A DNA stretch of 64,000 nt from Litomosoides sigmodontis (lineage: Eukaryota > Nematoda > Chromadorea > Rhabditida > Onchocercidae). The notes beneath the pieces are model-generated. The model was not told where the DNA came from. It did no database searches and saw nothing but the letters and a program-made list of their open reading frames with translations. Both the position numbers and the translations under genes were made by a program. Positions 37,637 through 64,000 of the stretch are shown one piece after another. Position 1 is the stretch's first letter; each line of letters opens with the position of its first letter. The DNA lies in assembly GCA_963070105.1 (NCBI GenBank), contig OY718803.1, positions 9,281,823 through 9,345,822 on the forward strand, written 5' to 3'.

Positions 37637-38852
37637 TTGACATACAGTAATTGACTTAATTATAGCACCGAAGACGTATTAATTTCGCTCGTGTTCAAGC
37701 ACCATCTCTTATTGACTTATCATCTATTTACAGTTCGTTCTTTCATTGCTTAGTATTTCTTCTATTATATATTATTACTTATTTGTGTTCTCTATCTTGG
37801 ATGTTGTTTGATAGGTTTTTTAATATGTCATGTGTAGTGGAAAATACTTGTTTACTGTACACTCAGTGTGTTTTATGAATAGTATATATATATACTGAGA
37901 TAAAATATTTTTGGTATTTATGTCTAGTCTGACCGATTTTAGATGGTTTTATTTCAACAGAGCATGTCACCTAGAGCTGACTCCCACTTCGTTGGCCGGT
38001 TATTTCGTTGTAAGTACTGTGATCTTATACGCGGAATTCATTAATTGAAGATGACTCTATGATGAAATTTTCACTGCTTTAAATCGTGTAATTTGATTCT
38101 ATTGTAGATATTACTTTCATTCGTGAGTTGCATTGTATTTTTAATTGTCACTTTTGCGTTTGATAAAAAAATGTATTCAATTAGTGCCGAGGCTTCCAGT
38201 GAAGAGTAGGGGATACAAGTTGCATTTAGGTCTCGTTTAATTGAAGTTGATAAAATTCAATCGTTCCTAATTCTACAAGGATCGTTCATTAATGTATTTA
38301 TTATTGCATGAAGTCTGACATATTTAGAGTTTGGCATAAAAGCTCGCAGCATTCATAAAAAATTAGTAGGTGTTTTTAAGTTTTGCTCGCTAGTCTCCAT
38401 TCTTCCTCCATTGGTTATTTATTTGTGATATGAATAAAAGTGAAATGGATCACTGTTTCTCACTTTTCTTGTTCTGTGATCGGCAAATGTCATAGCGAGG
38501 CGTTTCATTTGAAACATATGTTGCTTATCCATCTGTGTTACAGTGTTTGTGTGTGTAGCTAAAGTAGTCACCAAATGGAGCGAGGGAGGTGAAATCTCAA
38601 GAGTTCTTTGTTTTAATTTTTTGTTTCTTTTTTGGTGGGTATGAAGTTGTATGGAAGCAAGCGTAATGAATGCGAGACATTTTAATGGCAGCGCAAAGGC
38701 ATGTGGTGTGTTTAACTTAATTATAACTGGTTTTATCAGTTTTGATTCAACTAGTCGATGGTTTAATATCGACTCATTGAAGGAGTTAATTGGAATTGTG
38801 GAAGGATTGTAGATGTTCTGCTGATTTGACGAACGCCATAAAGAAGTTGCTG
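37637..38852. other. intergenic between UBE2Q and Ste24
   Basis: AT-rich spacer. A TTTTAG acceptor ends directly at an ATG near 37952 that opens a 22-codon frame and a good donor, but it does not join the Ste24 frame. AATAAA occurs near 38430. A hydrophobic frame near 38107-38205 was considered and not supported. Nothing else is recognised. Confidence 0.5.
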
Positions 38853-41800
38853 ATGTTTTGGTTGATTGTACTTATCACATGGTCGATATTTTTGTGGGAT
38901 TTCTATCTTTCCCTGCGACAGGTGACCTTTTTCACTCCCAACGTATGACGACATATGAGTTTCAGTATTACCGCATGGCTGTAAATTATTACATCGGATA
39001 TATAGTGGATTGGCTAGTGGGCTGAATATTTTCCATTGTATTGGACATGTTGTCCGATTTTCAGTCAGATATCTAGTGCTTCCGAAAATTTTCGAAATTA
39101 CGTGGTTTGCATTTACCAAGAGTGCACCAGAGCAGATATATTTTACAATATCTGCTGCTTATTAAGCGTTGCAAAGCCATCCCTAGAAAGCTTGATAACG
39201 TACAATAAGTCCTTTGCAGTGTTATTAAGTGTACATCATTTGTCCCGTGACAAGCGCTTGAATGGAGTGGGTAAATGTTGCATGGTTGATTGACTTGCTT
39301 AATAAATGTTAATTTATAGTATCGCGTTCATCGTGACACGGTGAAACGACCAGATGAAGCAAGTGAAATAATGAGTGAAGAAGAATATCGAAAAGCTCGG
39401 ATATACAGACTTGATAAGCATCGTTTTTCCTTCGCTTATTCCATATACTCCCAGTTAGAGTTAATGGTAAGTTAAACCTTCCTTTCAAAGAAACTTCCTT
39501 TCAAGTACGTTTCATTTAAAATTTGCATTAGATATAAATAAAATACTTGATGTCGGTCTTTGAACTGCATTTCGTTCTATTCAAATTTTTAAATTGCAGG
39601 CTGTTTTGATATTCTGCATACCTAAGGTTTTATGGGATAAAAGTGGCGCTTTCAATTTCGGATTTGGGTTTACAAGCGAAGTGAGTTTTTGGCAAACGTA
39701 ATAAGTTTTTATATTCTTCATCATGAAAAAGAAAAGGGATTGTAGAATTGTCTACTTATTCAATGACTCCGTGTATTTTTTGATTGACCCTTGAAGTTAT
39801 AACAAAAATCGCCTTTTAGATTGCTCAAACAATAACCTTCACATCACTAGTATCGGTTATTGAATGCCTAATAAGTATGCCGTGGCAGCTTTACGATAAT
39901 TTCGTAATCGAAGAAAGACACGGGTTCAATAAACAGGTCATTTTTATGTAACTGAACTTTCAATATAAAGTGTCTAATTTCAACTAAATGCAGAATGTTG
40001 TGGTCGTAGGTTTTTTCGTTAAAGGTGATATGACCAAACTGCAGTGCACGTACTCGTGTTTTATAAAAGGAACAAATAACGGTGAGACAGGTCCAGTAAT
40101 CTTCATACATAATATTTTATGGAAATTTATGCATGAATTTTAAATACGGTTCGAGTTGTTGAACAAAAGGCTTACTTTATTATTAAGTAATTCTGTATTT
40201 CCAAAATCAAAAATTTGAATGCCAATAACAAATTTGCAGACACTGGGTTTTTTCTTGAAAGATAAAGCTAAGAAGACAGTAGTATCATTATTCATAATGG
40301 CACCAATAGTAGCTGCAGTTGTATACATCGCAGAACGTGGCGGATCATATTTCTTCTTTTATATTTGGATTTTCCTCTCATTTATCATTTTCGTAAGTTT
40401 TCCTCAACAAAGAATTGAGGATTGTGTTATGATTAATTTTTTTTAAAGAACTTTAATATTTGAAAATTTTAGTTGTTAATGACGGTTTATCCCGAATTCA
40501 TAGCTCCATTATTCGACAAATATGTTTTACTTCCTGAAAGCGAACTGAAACAAAAAATCGAGCAACTTGCTGGAAGTCTAAATTTTCCACTGAAGAAACT
40601 ACTCGTTGTTTATGGTAATGTTGTGGAAGAGATCCTGATCTTTTTTCTGTTTTTCTTAAATTGCTCGTAAAGCAGAAATTATTGGATAGCATCGTATGAT
40701 TTCAGGTTCAAAACGGTCAGCACATAGTAACGCCTACATGTACGGTTTATGGAATAATAAGCGTATTGTGCTTTATGACACGTTATTTGATGGAGAAATG
40801 AAAGCAAAACTTAAGGAGAATGCCTGCTTTTCTGCAGTTAGTAGTATTTGTCAACAATTAAAGCATTGTTTATCTAGTTTAATGTTGTTCAAGATGACTA
40901 AATCAGTGTATGAGTTGTCTTAAAATGTAATTTGTCCTGTTATTTTTTTAAAACGGCAATAATTTTGATATTTATGGATGCATGTTTATATTCTTCCTTT
41001 AATACTTTTAGGAATATGAGGAAAAAAATTGTGGTAAGGAGAGTGATGACGAAATGAAGCGTAAATTAGGTATGCACGATAATGAAGTTGTAGCCGTCCT
41101 TGGTCATGAACTTGGACATTGGGCTCACTGGCATTCAATTATCCAGCTCGTTTTTGCTGAAGTAATTTTCATTGAGGGTGAAACAAGCTTTTTACTAGTG
41201 CAAGACTAAAAAAGAGGTGTTTCGGGAAAAAATTTTCGAATATTTGAATTTTTGAAATATATGTTCACACGTATTTTTTCAATGACGAACTGTATGGATC
41301 TTGTTTTTCTAGATAAATTTGTTGCTGCTACTTGCTATATTTGCGAAGTTCTATCGCTCTGATTCGCTTTTCCACGCATTTGGCTTTTACGATTCTAAAC
41401 CAACCATTATTGGATTCATGATTGTTTTCCAGTATATCACTGCCCCATACAATGAATTGATCTCTTTTCTTTTGACGGTTGATATTTGAGAATTTCTGTA
41501 ACTTTATTTAAACTGTGACTTCTGTAAATTTATTTAACTGTTCTACTGTGGCTCTTGCTTCCGCTAAAAGTAGTTTGATTTATCCTTTTTCTGGAAAACC
41601 TTAATAGCGCTTGTCAATGCTCGTTTAAAGTAGAGCTAGATCTCTCAGTATTTATTTCTGCATTTGTAGATATTGTCAAGACGATTGGAATTTGAAGCAG
41701 ATCGTTTCTCAAACAAACTTGGTTATGGACATGAGTTGCGCAACGCACTAATCAAACTTGGCAAGGACAATTTGATTTTACCAATAGATGACCCGATCTA

Positions 41801-41867
41801 TTCGATGTTTAACCATTCGCATCCATCAGTGTTAGAACGGATTGCTGCTCTCAAGAAAGTTAAATGA
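38853..41867 (+). CDS. fce-1: CAAX prenyl protease Ste24/ZMPSTE24
   Basis: Integral-membrane zinc metalloprotease of the ER/nuclear envelope that processes prenylated CAAX proteins. Exons 38853-38921, 39320-39466, 39600-39680, 39820-39936, 40240-40392, 40473-40614, 40706-40836, 41012-41161, 41313-41477 and 41670-41867 agree in phase and give 450 aa (human 475). Membrane segments include the N-terminal [15 protein letters not shown] and several later ones. Conserved blocks: [39 protein letters not shown] and the zinc motif HELGHW (His312-His316), with the third ligand Glu in [10 protein letters not shown]. The start was chosen as the only in-frame ATG after a stop at 38787. An acceptor-like TTGTAG ends at 38811, and an out-of-frame 3-codon ATG-TTC-TGC-TGA follows before the start. 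Confidence 0.96.
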
Positions 41868-42685
41868 TTTTTGGTTTTTCTTTCTCCGTTTCTTGAGTGT
41901 GTTACTTGAAGTAGTTTCCTTTTTTCGATTTTTGTCTGCGTTCTAACTTTTAATATGTTGATTTGTTATTGCATAAGACGAAGGCATACATATACGTTCT
42001 TAATAATTCCTAGTGTTATATTTAGTCATGTTTTATTAACTGCACTGAGTAAATGAAGAAAAGTGAGATGAATCTAAAATCAAGTTCTATAGGAATGCGG
42101 AATGTTTCCCGGCTGTTCGTGAAACTAGGGAAGCGCAGTGCTGCTTTTCCTAACTCCCTAGATCTTCTCAAAAAATATCCTTTGGATCAAAGATGTGTAA
42201 TTGTTGATCCGCAGAGGCTATTGTTCCTCAGTGATTTTGAATTGATTATAATATGCAATACACCATTTATAAGTAGTGTGTAATCAAAACACATTGCTAC
42301 GCCGAATCCATTGATAGACAATTCAGAAACGAAAGCTTGTTGATATTTTCGTTTAGTTTACAGCACAGAACCGGAACCGAAACTTTTAGGATCACGGGAT
42401 ATACGGGTTAACACTTTCAAATTGCAGTAATTGCTTAATCCCGGGTTGCATAAAATCTCTTAACAGCGCAACGTTCAGCTCCAGAATTATACACAAAGTC
42501 ATGGAAAATATGTTTGAAAATTGCAAAGACTAAACGCAAGCTACTGCTTACTAGTGGTAAGTGTATTTTTATTTTCTATGGAAAAAAAATTAACAAAAAA
42601 CAAATGATCAGGAAGCTCAGAGAGAAAACAGAAAGGATCAAGACAACAGAAATACCAATGGATCAACGGTAAGTACGCAGGATGA
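41868..42685. other. convergent 3' flank between Ste24 and La
   Basis: No coding sequence is supported; the 76-codon frame at 42053-42283 has no family resemblance. Both 3' UTRs must lie in this 0.8-kb region. Confidence 0.55.
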
Positions 42686-45191
42686 CTAGTCCGAATCTTC
42701 AAATACTGTTTTTGTGGCTCTTTTCTGCTCTTCGTTTTCAGACACTGCTTTTTTCAATTTCTTCTCAGGCATATCCTCAGTCATTTCCTCGGCTGGCCTC
42801 TGTAAAAAAGGTAGTAGCGACAAATACATTATATTTCATTTTAACGAACTCGAATTCCTCCATTTCAATCCGTCATTGAAAAAGGGATCATTGAGACTTG
42901 TTTTACGTTTTACCTTTTCGCCTCGTGTTAAACCATTTCGCCCTCGACCACGACCCCGAACTTTAGCTCCCCGTCGATTTTTGGCTATCCGCGCTTGTTT
43001 ATCAGCTTTCTTTTTGCTGAAGTTATTCCAATATTCTTCTTCTTCTTCACCTTCAAGTATTGTTCCCTTTAGCTCATTCCCACCGAACATCACTTTTCCA
43101 TCTCCTTTTTCTGCTGCTACTTTCCAGGCAACAGCAGCACCGTTTTCCTCACCACCAAAGCGAATTTGAGCCTAAAAAATCGTCGCGTTGTAAATAACTT
43201 GAACTGCTTTGAGCACAGCATATCATACCCATGCTAAGTAAATGTAAAAATTTACACAAATTACCTTCTCATCGCCCTTTTCGTACACGACATACTGGAC
43301 ATCACCGAACTGCTTGAAAAAATCTTTAACTTTCGTGAGGTCGCAATCCTCCTTTGGAATATTTTCCACTGATAATACTAATCCCTTGACAAAATGTACT
43401 ATATCTAGATTCTTTTTTTTCAGTTCTGCTTCGGCAGCTTTCTAGAAATAGATTATGGTAGAACGACTTGGGAAAATAATTTATATGCATAGGAAACTGG
43501 TGCAGTTTAACTCTAGAAAAAAGCATCATCGCTAAATCACCTTTTTAGCTTGCTTAGCAGCGCGAGCAGCAAGCCGTTTTTCCTTCAATTCTTTTTGTTT
43601 ATTTGCCCAGTAATCGTTTCTGAAAAACACCAACCCATCAATATGAAGATCAAGATGACGCGTAGATATAATGCCTCTTGCACTCTCTATTAAATATATA
43701 AATCTATGTATTTTAGTGTTTTTCTATATATTTGACGCCTTTCCATTTCCCTGCTCAACTCCAAGCAAATAAGTTGGAGATATTTGCAAGACTACACAAA
43801 ACGTATTAAGAAAAATAAATCCTTACTGCATCATTTTCAATAGATCATTTCCATTAAACTGTTTCGTATCACTATTAACGAAAGCTTCTGCTTTCTCTTG
43901 ATCTTTGTAGGTGACGAAAACTGAGCCTTTGAAGGCTCGTTTATCTGACTTCTCACGACGCATCATTACGTTTTCAACATTACCAAACTGTTTGACGAAA
44001 TTTAAAATATCATCCAATTTCGTATCTCGCTCGAAACCTTTCTGAAAAATATGGTGAATTCATGTTCTGTCCTGAAAAAAAAATATGGAAAAATAAACCG
44101 TCTAATTCAAATGGAATTATTTCCAACCCAATCCGCACAGCATAACCCTTTCGTAACTTACTCTATGAAATACAGTAGAAAAGAAACGGAAATGAAAATT
44201 CCACTCCTATTCTGACCATAGTCAGCTGTAAAGAAGCAAAAACAACTCACAATATATACAGTACGTCGTTTCACGACTTGCCAATATTCAAGCGAATTTT
44301 CTGGTAATGGTACTTCAGGACTGCGTCGTATTTTACTACCATCTTCTGACACTTGTATTAGTTTCGAATGCTTTAAAGACTCTCCGATTATTTCAGGGTC
44401 GGAAGAGATCTGTGCCAAGCGTTTAAATTTTAACATCGTAGTAAGCGGAACCCCTTTAAAATATAAAAACGTTTTGAAAATGTATCGACACACTTTAATC
44501 TTCTCCAATGTAACACTGGCTATTATTGATTTTGAATTAAAAAGATAACACTAGTAGCCATACTAACTAGAAAGATAAGTCAGTTTCTTAGTTTTTTAGG
44601 CTACCAATTGTATGATATGAAATAAAAGTGCATTGAAATTACTTACACCCATCATCTTTCTTGATTTCTTCCTGTAGAAATCGATCTCGAGGCAAGTTAA
44701 TATCACCAAAATAATACTGAAAATAAAGATAATGATGGAGTGAAGGAGAGAAACTGCAACTTTATTCTATGAAAGTCTTAACCTTAGAGCATTCAACGAT
44801 TCATCCCTTCCAAGGAACTTCGCTTAACTAATGATTTGCTACTAACATAACGATTAAAACGCCATTAAATAAATTTGCTTAATATTCTCAACCGGCCATC
44901 TACAAAGCCCAGTAGTATGTGTGTTTCACTGCCGGAAAATTAGTGAAAAATTTTTGGGAACGAAAGTCCGCTTACCTCAACTTGTTCATTAATCTTCTGT
45001 TGAATGCTTGCATTAAAATCGTTGTCGGCTAACATTTTCTTCACATCTGTATCCCCAGAGCGTGTGTTTATATCAGTATCAATGTTTTTTTTACCTTCTC
45101 TATTGTCATTTACTGCCGCAATATTATTACTAATAGCTAATTTCTCATTGCTCATGTCACCGACTCCTTCTTGATCCGTATTCATGGACAT
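42686..45191 (-). CDS. La autoantigen homologue (La-related RNA chaperone)
   Basis: Binds UUU-OH 3' ends of nascent RNA polymerase III transcripts in the nucleus. Exons on the minus strand: 45191-44976, 44716-44647, 44453-44251, 44041-43827, 43619-43541, 43441-43265, 43171-42914, 42799-42686; phases agree and give 443 aa (human La 408). The La motif is clear (EYYFGDINLPRDRFLQEEI, then DDGWVPL). RRM1 contains VENVMMRREK and FKGSVFVTYKDQEKAEAF; RRM2 lies in exons 6-7 (LVLSVENIPKEDCDL, AQIRFGGEENGAAVAW). A basic RGRGRGRNG segment and an acidic/basic tail (KKLKKA, then VFEDSD) end the protein. The roughly 70 residues before YYFGD are about 50 longer than in human La. The ATG lies 17 nt after a strong acceptor ending at 45209, a likely trans-splice site. 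Reading through the donor at 42913 would give a different short tail. Confidence 0.95.
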
Positions 45192-48100
45192 CAACTCTTC
45201 TTGAAGTCCTAAAATAGAGTCACTACGTAATATATAACAATTCTTTACAAACCAAAGTGTAGTATAAAATGAAAGTTCTCTGACCTAAAAAAAAATTAAC
45301 CACACAACTTGATAACTGAAACAGAAGCAAATCACGAGGAACAAAATATAATTCTTGAAATCAATGTCATATGTATTCCAGGCTTACGTCTAGCAAAAGT
45401 ACGTGCCAGTAACTGAATGTGCAGTAAAAATCTTCGGCTCATGAAGCGGTAAAAGGAAAACGCAGGAAGAAATTGCCAAAATTGATCCTATCCTATCTCT
45501 CTTACTCCCCAGCATGTCCTCTCGTGTATACCTCTCAATTTCAATTTCCTCATCATAGACTGCAAACTAGGCAAGGCACCCGCAGCATCTCAGACAACCC
45601 TAAACTGATTGCAGGCGTGCATGAGGCACATAAAACCACATGTTAAAAAAAAATGGCGCACCAAACGAAAGAAATCTTTATTGGAATATTTAAATGAATA
45701 GCAGCAGAATATTGCACATTATTAGTGAATGATTAGTTGGTAGAACTTGCACTTGCATTTTAAACTAATTTTAAACTTGGTTAGTTGATTAGCTGCTGAT
45801 TAGTTGTCGATCATCATATGCTGATAACAGTATTGAACTAAGCTAGACCATAAAATGCGGTAAACTTTCGGTGAACTCTGCAGCATATCAACAGAGGATG
45901 CCATCGACCAATATGCAAAAGCATGAAGATGCATGGATAGCAATTTGATCGTTAACTAATAGCAAAAAAAAAAATAGTGAAAATCGAAGAGTGTTTATTT
46001 TACAGAAATGTTCTATCAATAATGACGGTTGCATCAACAAATCAATCAATCACTACGAGCAACTTTTAGATTATGATGAGTATTTCGTGATCACTGCTGC
46101 AACAACAATGACTTATAACATCTTTTCCCCAAAACACTGGTGGTTCATTACAATTAATAATTTTTTTAAGTAATGAAATTTTAAAATTGAAACTGCTTTA
46201 GGTAACTATTTTCACAGCTATTTCAAAATTAATTAATACATCCTTCGTCATAGATGCAGCAACGATTACTATTATTTCCCTTGCGAGGTGTGCAAAACGA
46301 ATTTATATGATAATTTGAAATATCATTGTTTGAAATTTCTCATGCCTTCTTCTTTTGGCACAACCAACTGCTACGCCTGGCTTTCACATTGAGAAGGAAT
46401 GTAGGAAGATTAATTCGCTCGTACGAAAAGATTTCCCATTTCATCTAAAAAATATTTTGAATGATTGAAGTGGAAATGCAATTAGTATGTACAAGAAATA
46501 CAAGCTCTCTCATTTCTCGTCCTACCGATCGATCTAGCTGATAGTAATTGTTGCTATTTAAATCGATAGTTTGCATAAACTTTTTTGCAATTGTCAGCCA
46601 GTGATATGACCACATTACTGATCGATAACCGATCTATCAGCTGATCTGATTGGTCAGTTGTTGTCATTACTTCAATTCCATTTCTCATTGCTTTTTTTTA
46701 AAAAAAAAAAAAAAAAAGTAAAAGGCTACTAATGTCAATAACAGCAAAAAAACGTTTCGATCATAAAGGATAATTGTAGATGGAGGGAGAAAAATGAACA
46801 AGAGAGAGAGAGAGAGAGAGGAGGAGGAGAGAGTGAAATGTGTGAAAAGAGAGATTTTGTAAACAAGGAGAAGGAGCTAACTTTGAGCAGACAGTTTGTC
46901 AGTTCATTTGTTGACAACTGTTCCGAACCTAAACTTGTTGTTGTTGTTTTTTCTTTCAACAATTATCGATAAACAAATTTTTGCTGCTTATTTATTCGTT
47001 CGTTTTTTTTTCACTGCAAAAAATTGTGAGAAATTTGTGAAAGGATCAATCGTTATGCTTTATGTTTAGCTTGTTAATTGAAGTTACTTACGTGAAAGCA
47101 TTTCTCCGAGTGCACAAAGTGATATTAGTGCTTTACAAAAAAAAAAAAAAATTATCTGCAAATTAAGTTGCAAAAAATGCTTTGGCCTAATCATTATTCG
47201 TACCATTATTATTGCCAGTAGCAGAAGCTAATAAAATAAATCAATTCTTTATGCTGAATGGTTCTGGTAAAAGCATGAAAAGTTATTTGCATCAATAAAA
47301 TTTGCATAACAAAAGAATCGAAACGTAAATTTATCCTAAATTCGTATACTCTTGCATAATTTATTTATTATTGCTTATTACTATTATTTGTATTTATTAT
47401 TATTACTAATTATTACTGTTACCGTTAATGAGGAATTTCTGATTGCTTTATGCAAGATATCAGCTTTTACCAAAATAACCGCAAAAAATGCAGGACGTCA
47501 GTGAGTGACCCGATGGAAGGACGGTGGACTGATCGTCCATGTATAATACATTTTCTTTGCGAAGCAATATTTACACTTTCAGCCCTGTGCTTTCCAACTA
47601 TTTTGCATTCCTTTTTTTTGACATTCAATGTCTTTAGAGCTTTGTTACTCGTTTAATGTTTGCAAAAAATGTCATTTTCATTATAAAATTTAAAAATCAC
47701 TCCTACTTTGATTTTGATGTGATTTAAAAATTTTTTAAATACAAGTTTTTATAGTATATGATTTTGATCATATGTGTATGACATTTTGAAATGTAGTAGA
47801 CGAGACGATTTTGTGATGCTAACAGAGCTTTACACCTTCCAGCATCAGGAAGTGTACGTCTAGCGGTTGCAATGGAACAGCGGCAAAGAAACACGTAAAG
47901 GGTGAGGTGAAGTGAAGAGAGTGGACGTCGAAGAAGTCTTTCTTCCTTCAGTGAAACGAACCTGAAGGCAGTCGTTCTTCCTCGCAATTTATCTCTAAAG
48001 CTAAAACTTTAAAATGCTTCTTTTCTTCGCACAAACTATTCTCACACTTTTGTTTCAGTTTCAAATGTTCCATTTGCATTACTTCTCTTTTCTGTTTTGC

Positions 48101-49212
48101 TCTTCAATCTCAGCAGGAGGCATTTCTTCACTCATCCATCCAAAAGTTACGCCAAATTAACGTGAACCATCCTTCTCCACTTAATGCTAATTTTTTGGCG
48201 TGCAATTGTTAGGAGAAGAAAGGCAACATCTGTGCTTCAAAATGGAAATGAATGTTTTGTCAAATTTCCGAAAAAAAAATTGCGTTTTTGAAAAATTAGC
48301 ACAATTTTACTAATTTGTTGCTGATAAAGTGATTTATGAATAATTCCATTTATGCTGTACATGTTGAAGGAGTTGAAATATTATAGAACTGATTTAATAA
48401 AGATTCTGATATTCAATGAGTTCATTAAATGTTGCTAATGCTGCTAATTAAAAAAAATGTCTGTTATCCTTCTTGGCCTCTTTTGCCTTCCTTTTCATTT
48501 CAGTTCAATTCTATCTCACTTTTAGTCCTATAATTTCATAAATTCATGATAAACACATCGAAGATATGCAAACGAAAATGCAATTTAAAAAAGAGGAAGG
48601 AGAAAAAAAGTTTTGCAAAAAAATTCCTACAATCGTCTCGGCGCTGTTTTTTTTGGATGAGAGAGGAAGAGAGGTTAATGGTAAAAAAAAAAAAACAAAG
48701 ACCACTTAAAATGATGAAATAGAACAAATAAAGCTGATTGATGAACTAATCATTTGTTCATATGTTATTTGGTTCTGAGTGATCTCTTATATGTGTACTT
48801 TAATATACTTTTTAAACTAATTAACAGGCTAACTGAGCTTCACACTAATGGAATTTAATTATCTAAGCTTCACACCAATAGAATTCTGCTCCATTCACAA
48901 ATTACTGTATGATCACATTGGCGCAAATGACTTATTTTTTGAGTGAAGCAATTTTTGCTCTCAAAATTCAGCTACTTTCAGATCGTAGTGTAGACCGGAG
49001 TTCAGTGTGGGTTAGCTCGAAGGTCGCGAAGACTTACGCAGGCCTCTTGGCACGCCATTCTCGTCCAATACTTTTTTCCAGCCAGGTGAGAAACATGATG
49101 AAACAGACAATGCAAGATGTTTTAGTTGTAATGCTTAGCAAAAACATTCCATTTTTTTTTTGCTCGTGAAATAAAATTAAGAAAAAAAATATCGGAAATT
49201 AATTAAGTGGTG
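45192..49212. other. 4-kb gap with microsatellites and weak coding islands
   Basis: No gene can be assembled. Repeats include an A-run near 46690-46720 and a GA run near 46800-46823. Three coding-like islands on the + strand are flanked by splice-like sites: about 47498-47522 (containing MEGRWTDRP), 47798-47907 (RRFCDANRALHLPASGSV) and 48981-49084 (a Ser/Arg-rich frame ending ILFSSQ before a gtgaga donor). They could be alternative 5' exons of the large downstream gene, but I could not join them in phase. Confidence 0.35.
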
Positions 49213-63150
<13,938 letters not shown>

Positions 63151-64000
63151 GTTGTTGTACTGAGTGCTTCGCTTCCATAGGTATAAAACAGATGAAAATG
63201 CAAACTAATGATGAATTTGAAATTCGCGTAAAATAGAAATATGATGAGTTTCATTATTATAATTGTGACAAGGAACTTAACAGGAAGATATCCTGTAAAG
63301 AGAGTGATGAATCTAATAATATCCAACTTTTTTTCTTTATCGTTTCCACTAACAGTTTGAAAGTTTTTTTGCCATTATCAAATTGCAGCTAATTTCAACT
63401 AGCTGGTAGAAAGGAAGGAAGAGTTTAGTCCATCGTATTCAGAGTTACGTTTGCCATGCAAGGGAGAGTGTAATTTTGTTACAGAGTTGTTATGAGATGT
63501 GTGAAGCAGAAATGCTAATGCTAATGTAACGAAGGGAATTTTCAATCTCTCTAAGATGAATGGAATGTCATTTTCACTAGCAAATTACTCTCCAAAAATT
63601 TTTCCTTCCGTTCATTTCATTTCAATTCAATTATCTTTTCCATTCCTTCTTCTTTTTCATTCACAATAATCAAGTGATTTATAAGGGATTAGATAACAGG
63701 TTTAAGAAAGATCGAATGAAATACATTTTAATGACTGTGGAAATTATTTAATTTTCATTTTATGAAATATAACTTGTACCAACAAGTTCCTTTGCATACA
63801 CTACGGGAAAGACTGGTTTTTTCCTTCTGTTTATCATTCCGAGTTGATGCGAAATGATCGGTTGTGATGAACGTAATTTTTGCCAAACTATTGATGAAAG
63901 TGTTTGATTTGGAGAGTTAGTGCATTTTGATTGTAAGGTTTTACTATCACCGCCATCATTATCAAGCTGAAAAATCAATCATTTTCATTGGAAAATTGGT
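63151..64000. other. right-edge region, probable intron of the large gene
   Basis: The exon ending at 63150 has a gttgtt donor in phase 2, so what follows should be intron. AT-rich, with no exon or other feature recognised to the window end. Confidence 0.4.

Noticed and set aside
38763..39119. 118-codon minus-strand frame
   Set aside because: It lies antisense to the first Ste24 exon and intron; no family resemblance.

Overview
The window looks like nuclear DNA of a nematode, most likely a filarial (spirurid) worm. The supports are AT-rich DNA, many introns of 50-400 bp with TTTCAG/TTTTAG acceptors, and animal-only genes (talin, Wnt). Several start codons also sit 2-19 nt behind a strong 3' splice site that has no obvious upstream exon, the pattern expected of spliced-leader trans-splicing. 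The species assignment is inference. No prokaryotic, organellar, tRNA, rRNA, CRISPR or transposon feature was recognised. All gene models were built by hand from splice sites, phase and family similarity.

Layout: (1) 113-11926 (+), the last 27 exons of talin, entering from the left edge. (2) 15501-17911 (-), a complete canonical Wnt. (3) 20630-23256 (-), a second, very divergent Wnt in the same orientation, lacking the usual acylation serine and C-terminal cysteine-rich end. (4) 24617-26934 (+), two unrecognised Ser/Thr-rich proteins in close tandem; the second carries a putative PP1-docking module. (5) 28967-41867 (+), four conserved genes in one orientation: COP9 signalosome subunit 2, a Tollip without CUE domain, a UBE2Q-type ubiquitin E2, and the CAAX protease Ste24/ZMPSTE24. 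(6) 42686-45191 (-), the La RNA-binding protein, convergent with Ste24. (7) about 49.2-63.2 kb (+), one long many-exon gene for a mostly disordered protein I cannot name, with a perfect (TTA)282 array in one intron.

Functional themes: talin (integrin-actin linkage) stands alone at the left. The two Wnts are a tandem signalling pair that diverged strongly. CSN2, Tollip and UBE2Q all touch ubiquitin or cullin biology, but gaps of 0.8-1.7 kb give no direct evidence that they form an operon. Intergenic DNA is AT-rich and full of microsatellites; the poly-Ile, poly-Pro, poly-Arg and poly-Cys reading frames there are repeat artefacts.
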